64,000 nt of DNA from positions 372,001 through 436,000 of the forward strand of contig VXAZ01003883.1 of assembly GCA_013399875.1 (NCBI GenBank), read 5' to 3'. The position numbers and the translations under genes are program-made. This DNA is from Gymnorhina tibicen (taxonomy: Eukaryota; Chordata; Aves; Passeriformes; Artamidae). Numbering within the stretch: the stretch's first letter is position 1; each line of letters begins with the position of its first letter. Below the pieces are notes generated by a model. That model did not search any database and was not told where the DNA came from. It saw nothing but the letters and a program-made list of their open reading frames with translations. Below are positions 1 to 11,511 of this stretch, piece after piece.

Positions 1-3000
1 ATACTGAGTCCAGAATTTCTAATGCTCATCAGAAATCATAATTTTTACTCCTTCTGATTAGAATTCGTACTGACTCCGAGAGAACTGCAAACAGCTATGA
101 AGCAATTAATAATGTCCCCCATATTGGGGTAATGAGTGTAGAACAAAAGGCATTTGGGGGTTCAATGATCAATATAATCTGATTCAAGGAGAACTTAAAT
201 TCTCTGCCTCAGGGAAAAAGAAACCCCTCAACATATGTGAAAACTGAATTCCAAATTCAAATGGGATGAAGAGTAGCTTATATCCTAGGGTCTAGAGTAT
301 CCCACCAAGGAAAACCAGACAGTAATAACTGGAACACTTAGAAACATGTTTACAAGAAATGACTGCATGCATCAAGAGAATATTCTGGTGTTTGATTTTT
401 AGAGTCTAGTGGTGGAACTAAATCAAAATGCTTGTACCATGTCCCACCTGAAAATGAACAGATGCCTTTTATCTCTTGTGCCATAAATATTTTTTTGCAC
501 ATACACTTCAATAGCAAAATTTATCCCCCTGAAAAAAGGACTGGAGGTGGGGATAGGGGAATGAAGGCAAGGGATGGGAGAAAAAGAAAAGACTGTGAAA
601 CATGAATGGCAGTGAAAGTCTATGAACTGACTTAGGAGTCTGCTTCTTAGCTGATGTATTGTTTGGCAATAAATCATCAAACTTTATTATAAGATCAGTT
701 TGCTAACCATAGATCACACTTTTTGTGAATAATTACTGGAAAATAAACACACAGTTAAAGTAATATCCTATTCTCAGGCACACAGAATGCCACCTTATTG
801 TTGCACGTCATTGCAAAATACAAGTATCTCTAACATGACAAAGCTGTGCAATAAATGTTGCAGTCTATAGCAGTACCAAAGTCAGGCATCATTTCTACCT
901 ATGTTTATGCTTTCTACCTCGTCCTTTTTTTTTGCACTTCTTTCCTCTCTTTTCAAGTCTTTCATCTTTTTATTATCGTATACAGGGAACTTAATTTTCT
1001 CCAACTTTCCTCACTACTTTTCCCATTCTTCTTCTGCTACTTCACCTTTCTCTCACTGTTGCTAAGACATTTGTAATAAGGCTTCTTGATTTTCTACAAG
1101 AGTTTCATAGCTATTTTACTGTCCCATACCAAAAAGATAACTTGGTGATATTCCTCAGAGATTTTTGCTCACTTTTGCAAATATAGTGAGAACTAGAATT
1201 TTAAACATATTAAAAAATCTGTAATTAAGTGACTGTCTGCTCCATCCCCACAAGAGCCATCCCATCAGAGTAGAAAGGTCTGGGAAAGTATGGACCAAGG
1301 AGTCTTACACCAAATTAGCATCCCAAACATAGAAGTTATAGTATCACCCTTCCTGCTCCGCATGAAGAACTTCTGGGTGAATGATTACAGACATTGATTA
1401 GACCAAAGAAATCTCTTCAGATCATACTTTAAAAGAAAAGTCTGACCTGAAAGTGTCTTGAGGAGAAGTCCACAAACAATAAGGTTTTCCTTGTATTTTT
1501 CTCCAGAGAAATCATACCTGTTGATCTTTCAGTTAATGCAGTTGATGTGTAATTAAGGAGATGTTTTCAGTAATAGTAGACCAGACTGTGAGTAACCTTC
1601 TCTCCTTTTAGAATTTTGTTAGCATTATATTGATGACTTAATCTTTATGTATTCTGTAGGCTTGCCTGGTATATTATAAGCATATTATTAATTTGTAATT
1701 TCATAGACATTTATGCCCAAAAAGGATACTGGATCATCTAATGTGACCCACTGTGCACTCAGGCCCAATTATGCGCTTTTAACTAGGGCATATCTTTCTC
1801 AAAGACATTCAAACTGCACTCTAGCACTTCAAGAGAGGAGGATTTGGTTGTTTTTTTTTTTTTTAATTTCAAAGGAAAAACACATTCTTCATTAACATAT
1901 ATAAATTCTTTATAATTGGAATATTATTTTTTAACTTCAACACAAAATATGTTGTATATTATAGCCATGCCTCACACCCCTTCCAAAAAAAACCCACTCA
2001 AACAAGCAATTTAATATACTTATTTAACAAGGGTGGCTACTCTAGAAGATAATGAGTAATTCAGTTTCTGTATTACTCAAAAGAGCATATGAGCAGACAG
2101 AAAAAAAATAACTTATGCATGTCATCTCTGTTATGAATTGTTTTCCGTTGTTCTTCTATGTTCTCCATTTTCAGATATCTCAGTTTCCAATATCAGTCCA
2201 GAATTAATGTCCATGAAAAAACCCTCCATTCTTTTCATTCATTTACAGAAATGGAACAGTGTACATTTAAATTACTCAATCAGCCCTAAATGTTTCTGAA
2301 GCTGTAAGAACCTTGCCAGACCATAAGCCAGTAATGAACTCTGTCATGATTTGCTGGTCCATCTAACTGGACATACTGTAAAAGATCAAAAGACAGGATA
2401 AGAAGCAGCTGTACTAACTGCATTGCTTCCATTTTGTGCCTCTTCTGAGACATTACAATAACAATGCCTCGTATCTCAAGGATTGAATGGATGGGTCAGC
2501 TAGTCAAACAAAACTAAAAATTAAACAGTTCTGGTCAGGTGGAGAAAACAAATTGCCCATATTTATCACATCCACCTTGGGGGAAAGCTCTGAAAAGAAG
2601 TAAAAAAATTTGAAGTCCAAGCTATTATTCATACCTTCCTAAAACGTGCAAAGACCTAAGCTGGAAAAAAGGTGGTATCTTTTATTACTATACTAGTTTT
2701 CTACTCTCTTAATATGTTTTTCTGTGTCGCAATTTCCACAGTGCTTGATCACTGCATTCTGATAAAAGAGAATCTAGAAACGATAATCTGTCATTAGCCA
2801 TACATAGTTGCTTCTTTTCTCCTTTTAATTTCTGCTAAAAAGACACACAAATATTGCAGCACTTGCAGAAAGAAGAGATTACTCCCTTTCAGCTTTCGGT
2901 TGCTTTCTGTTTACTTAAAGTCTCACTTTACCCAAACCAGAAATGTCAAACTAACAGAATCATATTGAGAAAATGCAAAGAAGTACTTCAGGCAACAGAA

Positions 3001-3300
3001 TTTTGTGTCTCAAACTGCTGGGCAGTGCTGGCACATGGAGAAAAGTACGTAGGCACTGACAATTGCATTGCCTCCTCAGTAATGCTCTTACTCATCTTAC
3101 CTAACCCTGGAACGGACATCTACATGTCCTTTAGAACATAAAGTCATAAAGAACAGTGTCCTTTATGGGCACTGGAGTAAAACAAGCATTTACAGGATGC
3201 AATTTGTCTCATCTTAATGAATGATAAAAACAGAGAGAGAAATTTTGCTATAGAATTGTCAACCCATTTATAGGAATATGGTGATTTAAAATTAGCTGGG
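1..3300. other. AT-rich non-coding sequence, no gene seen
   Basis: Single-copy-looking AT-rich DNA. The reading frames here are short, lack domain-like composition and do not line up with splice-site patterns I can defend. The only simple sequence of note is a run of 14 T at 1851-1864. I recognise no transposable element, RNA gene or exon. Confidence 0.6.
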
Positions 3301-3304
3301 ATTC

Positions 3305-3560
3305 AAACTACAAACAAACTGCTCCATGTCCACCCACCCCTTTCACTGAGAGAGGACAGAGTCCACAGCTCTGGCTGCCAGCAACTTCCCCAAAGAAGGA
3401 AAAGATCAAAAGGTGGCCGCTCCTGGTGTGTGTGCACCCTTCTCTTCCCTCTGAAGCCACTCTCCCTGGGGATGGTGTGTATGGTGTAGAATAACAACAC
3501 AGAGATGCCTGCATGGCTCTAGGCTCCACCCCCTTCTTGGCACCTGCGAGCAAAACTAGG
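3305..3560. other. GC-richer patch, possibly a decayed LTR fragment
   Basis: This roughly 250-bp patch is visibly richer in G and C than its surroundings and has a few CpG sites. Its texture (short pyrimidine runs, CTGCCAGC and CTCCACCCCC blocks, an inverted CCAAT at about 3570) resembles the U3 part of avian LTRs read on the minus strand. I cannot match it to a specific family and see no termini or target duplication. It could equally be a regulatory element or unrelated sequence. The overlapping open frames on the minus strand look like a by-product of the base composition. Confidence 0.3.
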
Positions 3561-6500
3561 ACAAGTGACCAATGAGAAAAGCTGGAATTGGATAATATTA
3601 GATCATATATTGTTGATGTGATGAACATTTGGAAAAACACACCTTAGTAATTATAAATTGGACATGTTTTTCCTTATAAAATGCAGGGACACATAAAGGA
3701 TTCATAACAATGTCAACAGACTTTGAACTCTTGAACCATACTAAATTAGCCTTTAGGAACACTTGCAGTACAGTAGCAAGGAAACTGTCTCTTTTCTTGA
3801 AAATTAAAAGAGATTGGTGTTTCTTTCTGGGCAATTTCACTTTGCTTATAAATTGTTATTTGGCATTTTACCTAAATGTATTTTGCATATTTTTGGCTTT
3901 TCTTTTTGAAAAATTGGTGATTTTGAAAAGGTCGACTGGGTCTTTCAGCATGGAAGAAATATCATTACAACAAATTCTTCGTGTGTTGAGATATAAATAG
4001 ATTTATATAAATATATATGTATTAATTTGTGTAAAATTAGTTTTAACAGTCAGTGAGGGAGGGAAACAGGAGACTTTCACAAGCCATTTGAGCCTGCTTC
4101 TCTACAAAATACAGTAAAAACTACAGAGATGATGTTTCTTTCCAGGTTATGAGTCATATTTGAAGTTTTCTATTCCACAAATGTATTTCTATTTATACCT
4201 TATCAGATGTCTGAAAATTATTCATCCTCTTGTCCTTTCTGACTGCAAAAATGCACAGATATTTCTCTAGAATAATATGAACTTTCAGATAATATAAAGC
4301 AAAGATATTGTAGCTTTTCATGAAAATAGCTATCCATCTGTACTGCAATTAATGAACCAGAATTGGCATTTTTCTCAGTTCTACATTTTCTACTATATCA
4401 GGAATTTACCCCTGGGAAATACAAATGCCTGTGCTGAGTAGACACAAGGTGTAAAACACTGATACAGAGCATTTAATAGAAATCTGCATATAATGAAAAT
4501 AATTCCTGAAAAAATTGTTGAACCTCACTGCAAATAACTGGCATTGTGCAACAAAGTATGGAGCTGGACTCAGTGTCATACCTTGATTTCACTTTTTCTT
4601 CTTTTCAATGTCTTTGTATATAAACCAGTTTTTATTGTTAATTTCTCTTTGAAACCATATGAAATTGAGGTCTGATTCAAGATTCTGTTCTTAGAAAAAG
4701 AAACATTATTATGTTCAAAATAATTTCCATATTAAACATATTTTTTCCCAAAAAATATTGTAGCATCTATATTTTTATCAATAAAGAAACTAAGGAATAG
4801 ATGTGTCCCAAATGAAACTGAGCTAATGATGGGGCCAGGAGTAAAATCCATCATCCTGTCGCTGTGGGGATATGTCCTCTATCTAAAAACTATCCTTTCT
4901 ATCCTTTTCCTACCTCAGCTGTTCACAGGCAAGAGTGACTACCGGCTGTGTTGTGTGCTTCACTGCTGATGGTCGCAGAAGTGTTAGACATGGAAAGAAC
5001 CACAGGAAGGCAGCAGATGGCATCGTCTAGGGATAGAGTTGTAATTTATGCTCTTCCATTTACTACCATACATACATTTAAATAATAAGAAATATAATGA
5101 AAGAGCAGTAGTGTCAGTGATGGCTTTTGGCATAATTCTAAGCCTGTGTTCAGAGTTTTTGAATTAATTATCCTGTCAATCAGAGTCTAAAAGAAAAATC
5201 TAAAGATACAGCTGTAATTTTCAACAGAATACTCTCAGAAAAACTAAATTTAAAAATGTATTATATATTATTGTATAATTCATGCTAGAAAATGAAGCTT
5301 TAGAACTCAGATTGCCCACAATTATTTATTTATTTATTTATTTAAAAAAGTTTTCTTATCCTAAATTCTTTATGCCTCAGGCATTCATCTGGAGTCCTGA
5401 TTCTGTGAGCCTTCAGGCTTACCAACAGTAACTGTGATGATGTTTTATAAATGTCTGTACAATAGTTTAAGGTTTTCTGCTGACTCATAGTCACAACTGA
5501 GAAATGCTAATGTATCCTGTCACCTCAGCTATTCAGACTCATCTGTCATCTCTGGTCTCTGGGCTTGTCCCATACCTGGAGGTGCCTGTTGCCATTCTGT
5601 CTGAAGGACTGACTGCAGCAAAGGAGGACTTTTGTGAATGCTTGCAATTGTGTGAATTTTCAAACCCAAACAAATCTTTAGGGAGAATTAATGTATTTCC
5701 CTTAGTTACATGTCTAGTAACGTGTCAGAACCACCAAGTCCAAACAATAAGATAGCTGTTTAGAAGGATGGCAGACTACAAAAGCTCTATTTCTTTTTTT
5801 TTCTTTTTTAAATCTGTTGTTAAATCTCATGTTATGGACAGAAAACTGTAGATACACATGTTAAAAAAGAACAGTTTCTACCACCATCTTCAAACCACAG
5901 CACTGTATTTAGCACTTTGACCCAGAATGGTCTAGTACATCAGAAGAATAAACCCACAGCAGAAAAGCTATATTCAAACATTGATGAGCTTGAGGTCAAC
6001 AGAAAAGTAATGGACTAACATCAGAGTAACAATTATTCCACCCTGAAGAACTTTAAGTGCACTTATCAGAAGTAATGATGAGTATTTACACATCAGGTAC
6101 CATAGTGAATATCAGATTTGATTTCTATCTGTTTTCATCTCTCTAGTTTTTCTTGACTCCTGAACATTTTCTTATCTTGATATTTTAATTCTATTGTACT
6201 TAAATTTTATTGGATTTTTCATCTGCTTTGATCCTTACAGTTATACCTCAGCTTCTTGGCACTCATAAGAAGTATGCAATTATGTGCCTAATTCCATTTC
6301 AAATATTATGCCTTTTTGCCTAGGACAAAAATGATGAGTTCAATTTGTATAATGTAAAGTAAAATATGTTGAAAATATTCCCAAATTTAGGGCTTCAGAA
6401 GATTCTTCTCTTTCCCTTAGTTTTTTTTTCCAGCAGACTGCTTGTCATGATTTACACATATGAGTAGAAAGAAAGGTTTTATGCTTTTCACTCACACGTA

Positions 6501-8230
6501 AATGTTGAAATTAGGAAGATACGAATGATTTCTCACAGAAAAGCCAATTGCTTTTCTTAGTTGCTCTGAGTTAATTTTATGGCTTTAGTTTCAATTCTCC
6601 TCCCAAACTCCTACACAGTAATTTCTTAGAAATTGCCTAAGCCTGTAAGGTTTAAGCTATAGGACTCAATTCTTTGTGTTGCAGACTTTCATACATTTTT
6701 GATACATCTAACTTACTCCCTGGTATTGTCTGTTTAGAACTGATTGTTTAGAACATTTGGTAAATTGTAATATTTCTCCATTAGAGGTTATAATATTTTG
6801 TGAATTCAGATTTTGGGGGTTTTTTTGTCTTTCCTTACAAAAGTTCTCATTTTCTCTTTTAGAATTTCTTGACATGAAAATAAAGTCTTAAACACTTTCA
6901 AACTTCTCCAGGGAAAACTTTGGTCTACTTGAGCTTAGCCTTGTTATCTGTCAATCACTCAATCAGCCTTTATTTTACGTACAGTAGCACATTGGAGAAT
7001 GAATCTCAGAGTGCCATGAATAATAGCTGCTGGTTAACAAGAGAAAGCTAATCTCAGCTGATGAATTTTCACCTTTGTTTTACATCTACTTAAAGAGTTT
7101 CTAATAACCTCAGGGACTAAGTGTTATTGCTTTAGGGTATATGCTGGAAATCTTAGTCTCTGTGTTTTTTGCAGCTGTGTCCATGATCACTCTGGAATAA
7201 AATGAACTTGGGTTTAGACTAAAATAACAATAGCATCAATGGCTGAATATTTATGCTATGTAGCATAACAGGGAGTAATTACATTTTTGTGACTTAACAG
7301 CTTACCATGGCCACTGGCTAAGCAAACTGTTATAAATAGATCAAAGCTGTGCTACTGAATCAGTATCCATACAGAAAAATTAATCATAGCTATGGTCTGT
7401 GCAACTTGCACACAGATGAAGAATACACCTCAGGGAGGTCACAAAGTTCTTATGCAAAACTGAAACTGTCCTGATACCTAGATAATTGTTACATTGCAAA
7501 ACCTGCCCCCGACTCCATGAAATGTCAAGAGACACCTGAGGGAGCCCCTCATGAACTCTTCATCTGCACTTTTCCATTAAAAAAAACATTTTGTGTCAAA
7601 GTGAATGGTGATACTAAGTATGCCCTATACTTACAACACTGTTAGTAATAGCAATAATTTCTGAAGTCCCATACTTATTTTTTTCTCTTTGTGATGTTTA
7701 ACACAGAATTTTGAGCTCCCTACGTAAAGAATTGGACTTTTTTTCTGGGTAATGTGTAGACAGAAGAACAGAAGACAGTGTATACAAAATAGTAAATGCA
7801 CCTGGAAAGCTTGAGTATGTGAGAGTTTCAAAAAAAGTGTATGCATGCTACCCTTTATTAGAATAAAAGAAGAAGCAGTAAATAAAAAAATCATTATAAT
7901 GTAAGCAGACTCTCTTGATTGTGCTACTAATTGAGATTCTTTTTCAGTATAAACGAGCATATAATGTCTATTGTTAATTAGATACAATTGAGTAAATTCT
8001 GGTATAGGCTCATTTTCCAAACTACATGTGTTGACATCTGTATTAATAACAGCATTATTAACAATTAGGATGAACAATAGTCCTTTTTACAATTCAGATG
8101 AAAATGTCACAGAATTTTTCTGAAAAATTCGTTTCTATTTAATCTGATAGATTTTTGTAGAAATATCCAGATGTTAAGGTTTTGTATGTAAGCAGGCCAG
8201 ATTTATCTCTGGTACATTCTTTCCAGGGAA
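3561..8230. other. AT-rich non-coding sequence
   Basis: Nothing recognisable apart from simple sequence, including the (ATTT) repeat at 5324-5344. One open frame of 148 codons runs on the minus strand at 7631-8077, but its product is a low-information hydrophobic string typical of AT-rich DNA and I do not call it a gene. Confidence 0.55.
5324..5344. repeat. (ATTT)5 microsatellite
   Basis: Five perfect copies of ATTT, seen directly, followed by an A-rich stretch. Confidence 0.95.
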
Positions 8231-9650
8231 TGAATCACAGGATCACACAATGGTTGGGGTTAAAACAGACCTCTGGAAATCATTTAGTCATATCCCTCCT
8301 GCTAAAGAAGCCTCATCTCTAGCAGATTGCACAGGATCTTTTGCCAAGCAGGTTTTGAATATCTCCAGAGAAGGAGACTCCACAACATCTCTGGGCAGGC
8401 TGTTCCAGTGCTTTGTCACCCTCAAAGGAAATAAGTTTTTCCTTATATTCAGATGGAAATTCCTGTTCTTCAATTTGTGGCTGTTGCCCCTTGTCCTGTC
8501 ACTGGGCACCACTAAAAGGGTGTGGTTCCATCCTTTTGATGGCCACCCCAAAGATACTGACGTGCATTTATAAGTTCCCCTCTCAGTCATCTGTTCTCCA
8601 GGCAAAACAGTTCTAGCTCCCTCAGCCTTTCCTCATAACAGAGATGATCCAGTATCCTAATCATCTTGATAGCCCTTCACTGGACCCTCTCTAGTAGTTT
8701 CTCATCTTTCTTGCATTGGGGAGCCCAGAACTGGACACAGCACTCCAGATGTGGCCTCCCCAGGGCAGAGTACATCCCTCAATCTGATGGCCGCACTCTT
8801 CCTAATGCAGCCCAGGATGCCACTGGGCCTTCTGGCCACAAGGACACACTGCTCATGGACAGCTTATTGTCCATAGGGCTGCTTTTCAGCAGGTCAGGCC
8901 CTTGTCTGTACTTGTGCATGGGGTTTTTCCTCCATGGGTGCAGGACCTTATACTTGCTCTCACTGAACTTTCTTAGGTCCTTCTCCACCCAACTCTCCAG
9001 CCTGTCCAGGTCTGGCTGAATGGCAGCACAGCCTTCAGGTATGTCAGCCACTCCTCCAAGCTTTCTCCCTTCAGCAAACTTGCCAAGCATGCACTCTTGT
9101 ACTGACCCTGTGGAACACCACTGGCCACAGGCCTCTAGTTAGACTGCACTGCTGACTGCAACCCTCTGAGATCGGCCATTTGACCAGTTCTTATTCCACC
9201 TCACTGTGCACTCATCTAGCCCACACCTGATCTTATGTTTGAGGATCTTATTAAAGTGTCAGAAGCCTTGCTGAAGACAACATCCAGTGCTCTCCCCTCA
9301 TGTACCCAGCCAGTCATGTCAGCCCAGAAGGGTCCCAGATTAGTCAAGCATGATTTCTCTCTTAGCGAGTCCATGCTGACTACCCTGAGAACATTGTTTT
9401 TTGTCCACGTGGGTGGAATGAACATCCATAATGATGGATGTTCCATCGCCTTTCCAAGGATTAGGTGAGGCTGGCTAAGCTGTAATTCCCTGGGTCTTTC
9501 TGTTCACCCTCTCTGAAGACTGGAGTGACATTGTCTTTCCTCCAGTCCTCAGGGCATCTCTCCTGTTCTCCATGACTTCTCAAAGATGATGGAGAGCGGC
9601 TTAACAATAACATCAGTCAACTCCTTCAGCTGGTATTCCCTCTGTAGGCT
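8231..9650 (-). mobile_element. CR1 LINE, 5'-truncated, minus strand
   Basis: This is a CR1 non-LTR retrotransposon copy of about 1.4 kb read on the minus strand. Its 3' end is at the left: the terminal CACAGGATCACACAATGG block is the reverse complement of a typical avian CR1 tail. Going right come the 3' region shared by most short CR1 copies (GAGAAGGAGACTCCACAAC at about 8370), then sequence corresponding to the reverse-transcriptase part of ORF2. The right end, near CTCCTTCAGC, corresponds to an upstream part of the reverse-transcriptase domain, so the copy is truncated at its 5' end, as most CR1 copies are. Numerous substitutions and frame breaks show it is an old, dead copy. It is the longest CR1 in the window. 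Confidence 0.93.
8779..9446 (-). pseudogene. CR1 ORF2 reverse-transcriptase remnant
   Basis: Two open segments on the minus strand keep recognisable LINE reverse-transcriptase sequence. The upstream one (9216-9446) contains KSCLTNL, then TGWVHEGRALDVVFSKASD. This corresponds to the family block in which a catalytic Asp normally stands just before FSKAFD; here that Asp is absent. The downstream one (8779-9090) carries KFAEGRKLGG where CR1 elements have the FADDTKLGG catalytic motif, so the metal-binding Asp pair is lost. Between the two the frame is broken. The protein cannot be active. Motif spacing and flanking residues (DLDRLESW) fit CR1, as does the surrounding nucleotide sequence. Confidence 0.85.
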
Positions 9651-10589
9651 TAGTGTAAAATTAGAGGGAGCAAGGTAACGGGGTATTACCTTTGTCTTTT
9701 ACATTTTAGTTTTGGTTTTTTGATTGGTGAGAAGTTTGAAATACTTCAAGTAAAAGATTAAAACTTAAAAAAAGAATTGGGGGGTTCAGAGGAAACCAGA
9801 ATGGAACAGCACAAATAAGGTTTCTATCTCAAAAGAGAACTGCAATATATAGATAAAGCTGTAGGGGTAATTTGACCTTCAAACCCTGAATGGGTTTTTG
9901 AGATAGAAGCTACATCACTGAAGTAGGGGAACTGGAGCTCATGACTGAAAGATAAGAAAAAGCTAGTAATTCTACTCAGGGCAGCAATATGGAGTAAAGA
10001 CCTACCTAGAAGTAAGCACTCTTTGGAAGATATTTTTATCTCCATATTTGCACATTTTTGCCCCTATGTCAAAATGTGAGTATATATTTACTACAGCAAT
10101 TTGCTGTGAGATTTAATAAACTTCACTAGGAACTGAATTTGTTTAAGAGTAGTAGGTTTTCATAACACATATTCAGCCCTCAGAAAGAATCAGTATGTCA
10201 GTCCAAATTAATCTCAATCTTTTTTTAAAAGCTTGCTAACACATGTCAATTAATAAGCAGAGAGCTTATGATAATTGGCACTTAACACTCTATTATGAAT
10301 AAGGTTGTTTGCTGTTAATGGAATGTAATGGATTGTAATTCTGTACTTTAATATTACATGCCAAAGCACGCCTTTCTTGCCTCCCTTTCTGTCTTCACAA
10401 CAAGTTACATAGTATTTGACAGTGATAAGTAGACAAATGATTATACTTAACACATTTAATATGGAGTATTAAATATACTGAATTTAGCCACGAGGTAAGG
10501 ATATTAATACAGGCATTCTTGTCACTCTTAATATGAAACTGCCAAAAGTTTTTTTGTTTTGTTTTGCACCTGCCATTGTTAAAACTCAC
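9651..10589. other. AT-rich spacer between two CR1 copies
   Basis: Roughly 940 bp separating the minus-strand CR1 from the next, plus-strand CR1. I recognise nothing in it: no LTR, no exon and no simple repeat longer than a few units. Confidence 0.55.
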
Positions 10590-10595
10590 AAAATC

Positions 10596-10730
10596 CAGTG
10601 GTGGTCAGTCACAAGTGATGCTCCCCAGGGCTCAATTTTAAGGCCAGTTCTGTTTGATACCACTGTCAATCACCTGGATGAGGGGATTGAGTACACCCTC
10701 AGTTTGCAGAGGACACCAAGTTAGATGGGA
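10596..10730 (+). pseudogene. CR1 ORF2 fragment (reverse-transcriptase motif region)
   Basis: The reading frame over this stretch gives APQGSILRPVLFD, then NHLDEGIEYTLS. This matches the CR1 reverse-transcriptase block that precedes the catalytic aspartates. The frame slips just before the catalytic box. In the shifted frame one reads FAEDTK where the family has FADDTK. It is therefore a broken fragment, identified by order and spacing of motifs. The upstream part of the domain is missing because the element is 5'-truncated. Confidence 0.8.
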
Positions 10731-11237
10731 GTATTGATCTGCTGGAGAGTAGGAAGGCTCTGTAGAGGGATCTGGGATTGATGGACTGAGGACAACTGTG
10801 TGAGGTTCAACAAGGCCAAGAGCTGCACTTCTGTCACAACAAGCCTCTGCAGCACTACGGGCTGGGTGAGAGTGGCTGGAAAGCTGCCTGGTGGAAAAGA
10901 ACCTGGGCGTGCTGCTCAACAGCTGGAAGAACACGATCCAGCAGTGTGCCCAGGTGACAAGAAGGCCAATGGAATCCTGTTTTTTTTCAGCAATAGTGTG
11001 ATAGCAGGATCAGGGCAGTGACTGTCTTCCTGTCCTAGACACTAGTGAGGTCACACCTCAAATTCTTTGTCCAGTTCTGGGCCCCTCACTTTCTAGAAAG
11101 ACATTGAGGTGCTGCAGCTTGTCCAGAGAAGGGCAATGGAGCTGGGAAGTTCCTAGAGAGTAAGTCGTATGAGAAGTATCAGAGGTAGCTGGTTGTTTAG
11201 TTTGGAGAAGAGTAGGCTCAGGGGACACTCTCCAGAA

Positions 11238-11511
11238 CTACCTTGTGGGGATACAAGAATGGGCTGCAGGCTGCCTCAACTTTGATAAGTTACAGCTGTA
11301 TCCTTAGGAAGACAGGAAAACAACTTGGAATGCAGGTGTGTGTTGATTTCTGTAACAAGAAGCGTGTGAATGACATAAGAGAAAGGTATAAAAGGTTATG
11401 CTGTAGGCTAATAAGGAGCTGATGCTTGCTGATGCCTACTGCTATCTTTTGTGTCAGTCTTTTGGTCACCATCAAATGGTACCCTGTGTGAGGACACCAC
11501 CATCGCTACCT
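11238..11511 (+). mobile_element. Solo LTR (ERVK-like) nested in CR1, with 6-bp target duplication
   Basis: A 262-bp insert (11244-11505) splits the CR1. It is bounded by the identical hexamer CTACCT at 11238-11243 and 11506-11511, which CR1 consensus has only once at this place. A 6-bp target duplication is the usual size for class II (ERVK/alpha-retrovirus-like) integration. The insert starts TGTGGGGATA and ends ACCATCG, so the expected terminal CA appears altered to CG. Inside, TATAAAAG at 11387-11394 and an AATAAG polyadenylation-like hexamer at 11410-11415 are followed by T/G-rich sequence, the normal U3-R-U5 order for a plus-strand LTR. There is no internal retroviral sequence, so it is a solo LTR left by LTR-LTR recombination. 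Confidence 0.8.

Noticed and set aside
7631..8077. 148-codon open frame on the minus strand
   Set aside because: Low-information, Leu/Ile/Phe-rich product of AT-rich DNA with no recognisable domain; such a length is not surprising over 64 kb in six frames.
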